Assembly (NCBI GenBank): GCA_004557285.1
Contig: SFEK01000068.1
Location: 1-10,314 of the forward strand
Origin: Bacteroidales bacterium
Lineage (GTDB): Bacteria; Bacteroidota; Bacteroidia; Bacteroidales; Bacteroidaceae
Length of the DNA stretch: 10,314 nt
Reading direction: 5' to 3'
A program made the position numbers and the translations under genes. A model generated the notes under the pieces. That model did no database searches. It saw nothing but the letters and a program-made list of their open reading frames with translations, and had not been told where the DNA came from. Positions 6,170-10,314 of this stretch are shown piece by piece. The stretch's first letter is position 1. Each line of letters starts with the position of its first letter.

Positions 6170-7045
6170 ATGAAAAAGTTACACAGCATCCTACTATTGG
6201 CCACACTGGCCATCAGCTCATGTGGCAACAACGGCTCACACAAACCGCTCATGGGGGGAGTGTCGGATACCTATGCCACAACCCGTTCATCCAACGACAG
6301 CCAAGTCGGCAATCAAAAGACAACAGGCGCACCAACAGACAACGCCCCTCAGCAGACAGAAGGAATGGAGATTCCAGCCCCACTGAACAACGTGCCAGAA
6401 CAATTGTTGAAGCGCACAGGATATACCGCATCATATAATTGTAACACATTGATACCCAACTGGGTGGCTTGGTGTCTTACCGCAGGGCATACAGAGGGAG
6501 ACGTGAAGCGGCCACGCAAGGCTTTTGCTGAAGACGAAGAGGTGAACGCACCAAGAGCCGACGACTGGGACTACTACAACTCAGGGTTCGATCGTGGACA
6601 CCTGTGCCCCGCAGCCGACAATAAATGGAATGAGAAAGCCATGCTGGAATCGTTCCTGTTCACCAATATATGTCCACAAAACCACAACCTGAACTGCGGC
6701 GACTGGAGCGAGTTGGAAAACGCCTGCCGCAAATGGGCCAAAAGGTATGGCTGCATCTACATCGTGAGTGGACCTATATTGTATAAAACGAAGCACAAAA
6801 CCATCGGCAAGCACAAAGTGACCGTGCCTGAAGCCTTCTTTAAAGTGGTGCTGCGCATGGGAGAACAACCCTGTGCCATCGGTTTCATCTACAAAAACCA
6901 GGCTGGCAATCGCCCCAAAGGAGACTATGTCAACACCGTGGATGAGGTGGAGCGTATCACAGGCATCGACTTCTTCCACACTTTGCCCGATGAACTGGAA
7001 AACAGCATAGAAGCCACAGCCAGCCTCAACGATTGGGAGATGTAG
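6170..7045 (+). CDS. Lipoprotein DNA/RNA non-specific endonuclease (NUC1/NucA family)
   Basis: This is a sugar-nonspecific, metal-dependent endonuclease of the beta-beta-alpha-metal type (Serratia nuclease family), predicted to act outside the cytoplasm. The N-terminus MKKLHSILLLATLAISSC is a lipoprotein signal with cleavage before C18; a polar linker rich in S, T, N, Q and P runs to about 70. The catalytic domain follows: FDRGHLCPAAD (140-150) with H144 as general base, then NICPQNHNLNCGDWSELE (166-183), where N175 matches the metal-binding asparagine. Nine cysteines (18, 91, 102, 146, 168, 176, 187, 195, 235) suggest disulfides in the periplasm or at the surface. At 291 residues it has the usual length. 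It stands alone between a terminator hairpin and the Nif3 promoter. Nutrient scavenging of DNA and RNA or extracellular DNA removal are likely roles; there is no adjacent immunity gene to suggest a toxin. Confidence 0.93.
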   Translation: MKKLHSILLLATLAISSCGNNGSHKPLMGGVSDTYATTRSSNDSQVGNQKTTGAPTDNAPQQTEGMEIPAPLNNVPEQLLKRTGYTASYNCNTLIPNWVAWCLTAGHTEGDVKRPRKAFAEDEEVNAPRADDWDYYNSGFDRGHLCPAADNKWNEKAMLESFLFTNICPQNHNLNCGDWSELENACRKWAKRYGCIYIVSGPILYKTKHKTIGKHKVTVPEAFFKVVLRMGEQPCAIGFIYKNQAGNRPKGDYVNTVDEVERITGIDFFHTLPDELENSIEATASLNDWEM

Positions 7046-7129
7046 TTTTTTCTGACCGATGAAATCATCATACAGTAGTTAATATTGCCAATATTCTTGT
7101 TAAAAAAAAATAATACTGGCAAACCATGC

Positions 7130-7160
7130 TTTGTAAACCCAAGAAAAATGGCTAATTTTG
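7130..7160 (+). promoter_or_regulatory. Bacteroidota-type promoter of the nif3-zinc ribbon operon
   Basis: TTTG (7130-7133), 19 bases, then TAATTTTG (7153-7160) match the Bacteroidota consensus exactly. Transcription would start near 7167, about 60 bases before the GTG at 7227. The element overlaps an in-frame TTG at 7158, so that TTG cannot be the translation start of this transcript. Confidence 0.7.
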
Positions 7161-7226
7161 CACTTTAAAAAGGTGGGCACACGGATAGTGTCCAACTCGA
7201 ATAAACAAACCAAACAGCTGATTAGC

Positions 7227-8012
7227 GTGAAAATAAGAGAAGTGCTTGATGCCCTTGAATGTTTTGCGCCCCTGCCCTTACAGGAAGACTTTGATAATGC
7301 CGGCCTGCAAGTTGGATTGACAGAGGCGGAAGTATCAGGGGCTTTATTGTGCCTTGACGTCACCGAAGAAGTGGTGGAAGAGGCCATAGCGCGGGGATGC
7401 AACCTCATCGTGAGCCACCATCCCCTCATATTCCATGGTCTGAAATGTATCTCCGACATTAACTTTGTGCAGCGCACCGTGGCCAAAGCCATCAAGAGCA
7501 ATATCACAGTGGCATCCATGCACACCAACATCGACAATGCCAAAGACGGCGTAAATTTCAAGATAGCGGAGAAAATGGGGCTCGGCAACTGCCGTTTTTT
7601 CGCCCAAAAGCAGGTCAACGGCATCACCTGTGGCAGTGGAGTCATCGGTGAATTCGACCATCCGCTTTCCGCTTGCGAGTTCGTCAATATGCTCAAGCGT
7701 GCGTTCAATGTGCAATGTGTACAATGCAACACGCTGCTCGACAGGCCAATACGCAAAGTGGCCATCTGTGGTGGAGCAGGTTCCTTTCTTCTCGAAGATG
7801 CCATCAGACAAGGAGCCGACGCCTTTGTTACAGGCGAAATGCACTACCACGAATACTTTGGCCGTGAGCAGCAGATACAGATAGCAGTCATCGGACATTA
7901 CCAGAGCGAACAGTTTACAACAGAAATATTTGAATCCATCATCAGGGAAAAGTGTGAGGGCGTAAACACCTACATTGCTGCCACTAACACCAACCCTATA
8001 ATTTATTTATAA
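7227..8012 (+). CDS. Nif3-like dinuclear metal centre protein (DUF34/YbgI family)
   Basis: Nif3/DUF34 proteins are near-universal, bind two metal ions in a toroidal hexamer, and are often labelled GTP cyclohydrolase 1 type 2, though their physiological role is not settled. Metal ligands are visible: H64 and H65 in VSHHPLIFHGLK, D103 in HTNIDNAKDG, and H224 with E228 in GHYQSEQ. The GGAGSF loop (182-187) and TGEMHYHE (202-209) are also typical. I chose the GTG at 7227, giving 261 residues that begin MKIREVLDALECFAPLPLQ, the usual Bacteroidota start. Upstream in-frame codons back to 7158 would add 23 non-conserved residues and overlap the promoter. This is the short form without the PII-like insert. 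Its stop is 3 bases before the zinc-ribbon gene, a pairing common in bacteria. Confidence 0.92.
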   Translation: MKIREVLDALECFAPLPLQEDFDNAGLQVGLTEAEVSGALLCLDVTEEVVEEAIARGCNLIVSHHPLIFHGLKCISDINFVQRTVAKAIKSNITVASMHTNIDNAKDGVNFKIAEKMGLGNCRFFAQKQVNGITCGSGVIGEFDHPLSACEFVNMLKRAFNVQCVQCNTLLDRPIRKVAICGGAGSFLLEDAIRQGADAFVTGEMHYHEYFGREQQIQIAVIGHYQSEQFTTEIFESIIREKCEGVNTYIAATNTNPIIYL

Positions 8013-8015
8013 TTT

Positions 8016-8867
8016 ATGGCTAAGAAAGACCCTACAGATTTGTCAGTAGAGGAAAAATTGAAAGCTCTCTACCAGTTGCAAACCACCTTGTCGGCAATCG
8101 ACGAGAAAAGAGCACTCAGAGGCGAACTCCCTCTCGAAGTGCAAGACCTTGAGGACGAGATTGCCGGTCTGAACACCCGTATTGAAAACATCAGGAACGA
8201 CATCAGGGAGTTCCAAAGTGCCGTGGTGCAGAAAAAAGGTGAAATCAACGAGGCACAGGCCAGTGTTGAACGCTACAAATCACAGCTGAACGATGTGAAA
8301 AACAACCGCGAATATGACACGCTGAGCAAGGAAATCGAGTTCCAGAGCCTTGAAATCGAACTGTGTAACAAGAAAATCCGTGAAGCTAATGTAAAAATCG
8401 AAGAGAAAAATCAGGAACTGGATTCTACCGAAGAACTCATCGCCGACCGCAGAATGGCGTTGGTGGAAAAGAAAAACGAGCTCGACGAAATCATGGATGA
8501 AACGCGCATGGAGGAAGACAGCCTGAAAGAAAGGGCCAAAGAACTGGAGATAAAAATCGAGCCTCGACTGCTGACCAGCTTCAAGCGCATACGCAAAAAT
8601 GCCCGCAACGGCCTGGGCATCGTTTATGTGCAGCGTGACTCTTGCGGCGGATGCTTCAACAAGATTCCTCCACAGCGACAGCTTGACATACGCATGCACA
8701 AGAAAATCATCGTGTGCGAATATTGCGGACGTATTATGATCGACCCCGAACTGGCAGGTGTAAAGACCGAAAAAGTGCAGGAGGAGAAGCCCAAGCGCAA
8801 GCGTGCCATACGCAAGCGCACCACCAAGAAAGACGAGGACGACGTACCAGAAGAAACATTGTCATAA
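8016..8867 (+). CDS. Coiled-coil C4-type zinc ribbon protein (DUF164 / zf-RING_7 family)
   Basis: The 283-residue protein has a long charged coiled coil (about 11-185) followed by a four-cysteine zinc ribbon: C210 and C213 in SCGGCFNKIPPQ, then C234 and C237 in VCEYCGRIMID. NNREYDTLSKEIE (97-109) is the family's conserved hairpin motif. Relatives include CT398-like proteins proposed to bind nucleic acids or to act as adaptors, but the function is unknown. A strongly basic tail follows the ribbon (KPKRKRAIRKRTTKK, about 258-272) and then an acidic end, which would suit nucleic-acid contact. The start is 3 bases after the Nif3 stop, so the two genes are co-transcribed and probably translationally coupled. 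A clear intrinsic terminator follows. Confidence 0.92.
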   Translation: MAKKDPTDLSVEEKLKALYQLQTTLSAIDEKRALRGELPLEVQDLEDEIAGLNTRIENIRNDIREFQSAVVQKKGEINEAQASVERYKSQLNDVKNNREYDTLSKEIEFQSLEIELCNKKIREANVKIEEKNQELDSTEELIADRRMALVEKKNELDEIMDETRMEEDSLKERAKELEIKIEPRLLTSFKRIRKNARNGLGIVYVQRDSCGGCFNKIPPQRQLDIRMHKKIIVCEYCGRIMIDPELAGVKTEKVQEEKPKRKRAIRKRTTKKDEDDVPEETLS

Positions 8868-8883
8868 ACAGACAACACATTGT

Positions 8884-8916
8884 ATAGGCGAGGCTTACAG
8901 TCTCGCCTATTTTTTT
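8884..8916 (+). terminator. Intrinsic terminator of the nif3-zinc ribbon operon
   Basis: A stem of ATAGGCGAG (8884-8892) and CTCGCCTAT (8902-8910), extended inward by three pairs including a G-T wobble, has a 3-base loop TAC. Seven Ts follow from 8910. It is a textbook rho-independent terminator. The opposite-strand gene ends at 8919, so it may also stop that transcript, though the T run favours the + direction. Confidence 0.9.
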
Positions 8917-8918
8917 CC

Positions 8919-9368
8919 TTACAGGACGGCATAATCAGGAATATCTTTCAAAAAGGCATAGCTGCACCGCTCATAATCCATTTTGCAGCAATAGTGCTGC
9001 ATACCGTTGCTCACCACAAGATAATCCACCTTAAGCAGCAGATTATACACTTCTATCTGGTTGAATGTCTGCTGCGTGATGGCCACTGTAGGTGCCTTGT
9101 ATTCCACAATCATACGCGGACGGGCATTACTGTCATAGAGCACACTGTCGCAGCGCAGTTTTTTCTGTCCGCACAACAGTTCCACCTCATTGGCCAACAA
9201 TGCAGCAGGATAGCCCTTGCAGTCGATGAGATAATGCACAAAATGCTGTCTGACCCACTCTTCTGGGGTCAAATTCACATATTTGCGCCTCAAAACATCA
9301 AAAATGACACTTTTACCATTTCTTGAAACGATTTTTATGGCGTATTGTGGTAGGTTTAATCGATACAT
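8919..9368 (-). CDS. Stand-alone HsdR N-terminal-type nuclease domain protein (HSDR_N_2)
   Basis: This 149-residue protein is a lone version of the PD-(D/E)xK nuclease domain found at the N-terminus of type I restriction HsdR subunits. Likely active-site residues are E61 in LLANEVEL, D74 in RCDSVLYD, and E89 with K91 in IVEYKAP. Q104-IEV-Y108 matches the QxxxY motif of HsdR nucleases. No helicase, HsdM or HsdS gene is present nearby. I start at the ATG at 9368 (MYRLNLPQY), the usual beginning of Bacteroidota members. An in-frame ATG at 9440 would add 24 cysteine-containing, non-conserved residues and lies upstream of the likely promoter. It diverges from holA and converges on the terminator at 8884-8916. 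The biological role is unknown; a link to DNA repair or replication is inferred from the neighbour only. Confidence 0.85.
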   Translation of the reverse strand: MYRLNLPQYAIKIVSRNGKSVIFDVLRRKYVNLTPEEWVRQHFVHYLIDCKGYPAALLANEVELLCGQKKLRCDSVLYDSNARPRMIVEYKAPTVAITQQTFNQIEVYNLLLKVDYLVVSNGMQHYCCKMDYERCSYAFLKDIPDYAVL

Positions 9369-9373
9369 TTTAT

Positions 9374-9381
9374 TAAATTTG
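9374..9381 (+). promoter_or_regulatory. Probable -7 element for holA
   Basis: TAAATTTG, followed by CAG, matches TAnnTTTG in the + direction. The only TTG upstream (9345-9347) is farther than usual, so support is partial. Transcription would begin near 9388, about 97 bases before holA. The element lies just upstream of the divergent gene's start codon. Confidence 0.45.
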
Positions 9382-9405
9382 CAGTTTGTAAGCACTATGC
9401 ACCTG

Positions 9406-9413
9406 CAAAGGTA
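9406..9413 (-). promoter_or_regulatory. Probable -7 element for the HsdR_N-type gene
   Basis: On the minus strand TACCTTTG (9413-9406) matches TAnnTTTG. A clear TTTG at normal spacing is not seen. It would start transcription near 9399 and give a 30-base leader to the ATG at 9368, which supports that start over the upstream one at 9440. Confidence 0.4.
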
Positions 9414-9484
9414 GCCATTATTTCTCTGAAATGAGAACAACCAAGGCGATTTTAGTGCAAGAAAAACAATTCAACAAACGAATC

Positions 9485-10314
9485 ATGGCAGAAAAAAACA
9501 CCACCACCTTCGAAAGCATCATGCAAAACCTGCAAAATGCCGTCTATGCACCAGTGTATATCCTCATGGGCGAAGAGTCTTACTACATTGACAAGATAGC
9601 CGACTATATCGCCGACCATGCGTTGACAGCCGAAGAAAAAGACTTCAACCAGACCATCGTGTTCGGTGCAGATGTCACAGGCAACCAAATTGTCGATATG
9701 GCACGCCGTTTTCCCGTCATGGCCGAGCGTCAAGTCATCATCGTCAAGGAAGCCCAGAACATCAAACAATGGGATCGCATCGAGAAATATGTGGAAAAGC
9801 CTGCTCCAAGCACCATTCTCGTGTTCTGCTACAAGAATGGCAGCATCGACGGACGCAAGAAGATACTGCCCAAGACTGCCGCCACAGGCATCGTGTTTGA
9901 AAGCAAGAAGAAACGTGACTCAGAACTGCCACTTTTCATTGAACATTACCTCAAGACCAACGCACAGGCCACCATCGAGCCCAAGGCCACACAGATGATA
10001 GCCGACCATATTGGGGCTGACCTCAGCCGCATGACCGGCGAACTGGACAAACTTGTACTATCCCTACCAGCCAACAACCGAAGGGTAACACCAGAGATGG
10101 TGCAAGAGAGAATAGGCGTGAGCAAAGACTTCAATGCCTTTGAACTGAGAAACGCCATCATCAACAGGGATGCCTTGAAGGCCAACAGAATCATCGACTA
10201 CTTCAACGACAACCCCAAGTCGGGTTCTCCTTTCGTACTTATACCCGTGCTGTTCTCTTACTTCCAGAATCTGCTCATCGCCTACTATGCACCAAAACCT
10301 ATTACCGAAAACAG
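9485..10314 (+). CDS. holA: DNA polymerase III subunit delta, 3' end beyond window
   Basis: HolA is the delta subunit of the clamp loader, which opens the beta sliding clamp and loads it on primed DNA. About 276 residues are present and the frame runs off the right edge without a stop; the family is about 330-350. The N-terminal motif APVYILMGEESYYIDKIADY (about 22-41) is the characteristic delta start. It is followed by an AAA+-like fold without a usable Walker A motif, as expected, and the segment ADLSRMTGELDKL (about 178-190), conserved in HolA. The collar helices begin around SKDFNAFELRNAI (213-225). I chose the ATG at 9485 (MAEKNTTTFE), which matches the length of relatives; an in-frame ATG at 9431 would add 18 residues. 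The frame is intact. It diverges from the lone HsdR_N-type gene. Confidence 0.94.
   Translation, partial: MAEKNTTTFESIMQNLQNAVYAPVYILMGEESYYIDKIADYIADHALTAEEKDFNQTIVFGADVTGNQIVDMARRFPVMAERQVIIVKEAQNIKQWDRIEKYVEKPAPSTILVFCYKNGSIDGRKKILPKTAATGIVFESKKKRDSELPLFIEHYLKTNAQATIEPKATQMIADHIGADLSRMTGELDKLVLSLPANNRRVTPEMVQERIGVSKDFNAFELRNAIINRDALKANRIIDYFNDNPKSGSPFVLIPVLFSYFQNLLIAYYAPKPITEN

Noticed and set aside
5937..6206. 89-codon minus-strand frame
   Set aside because: It crosses both arms of the terminator hairpin and the start of the endonuclease gene and shows no recognisable family.
7087..7120. Imperfect hairpin GCCAATATT/AATACTGGC after the endonuclease
   Set aside because: It has an A-C mismatch, a 16-base A-rich loop and no T tract after it, so it is not a convincing terminator.
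7158..7226. Upstream extension of the Nif3 gene from TTG
   Set aside because: The TTG is inside the promoter -7 box and the extra 23 residues are not part of the family.
8919..9368. Type I restriction-modification system
   Set aside because: Only the nuclease-like domain is present; no HsdM, HsdS or helicase domain appears in the window.
9369..9440. Longer start for the HsdR_N-type protein at ATG 9440
   Set aside because: The added residues are not family-like and the likely -7 box (9413-9406) would lie inside them; ATG 9368 fits relatives.
9431..9484. Longer start for holA at ATG 9431
   Set aside because: It is in frame and cannot be excluded, but the 18 extra residues are not expected in the family; 9485 gives the normal N-terminus.

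Overview
The window looks like chromosomal core sequence from a Bacteroidota bacterium, most likely in or near Prevotella/Segatella. The evidence is the protein families and their arrangement, A+T-rich translation starts mostly without Shine-Dalgarno sites, and several matches to the Bacteroidota housekeeping promoter (TTTG, about 19-20 bases, TAnnTTTG). No mobile element, CRISPR array, tRNA or rRNA was seen. No multi-gene defence system is evident; the least explained parts are a small-gene locus at 5.75-6.14 kb, the lone HsdR_N-type nuclease and the odd front end of RsfS.

Left part (1-3330, + strand): a tight operon of rsfS (ribosome silencing factor, 5' end at the window edge), ftsH (membrane AAA+ zinc protease) and cdsA (CDP-diacylglycerol synthase), closed by a strong hairpin. 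The first ~38 codons of rsfS do not resemble the family, although the rest matches well.

Middle part (3518-5587, - strand): aguA then aguB, the two-step route from agmatine through N-carbamoylputrescine to putrescine. A full-match promoter and several short inverted repeats precede aguA. Between aguA and the next large gene (5498-6169) there is no large gene. It holds that promoter region, a second promoter-like element facing right, four imperfect 14-base repeats, a 14-codon mini-ORF that contains a hairpin, a 34-codon basic small ORF with a Shine-Dalgarno-like site, and a long nested terminator hairpin.

Right part (6170-10314): a lipoprotein DNA/RNA non-specific endonuclease (+). Next comes a two-gene operon (+) of a Nif3/DUF34 metal protein (GTG start at 7227) and a coiled-coil C4 zinc-ribbon protein, ended by an intrinsic terminator. 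A stand-alone HsdR_N-type PD-(D/E)xK protein (-) converges on that terminator and diverges from holA (DNA polymerase III delta subunit, +), which runs off the right edge.

The genes are mostly housekeeping: ribosome hibernation, membrane proteostasis, phospholipid synthesis, polyamine synthesis, replication clamp loading and extracytoplasmic nucleic-acid degradation.
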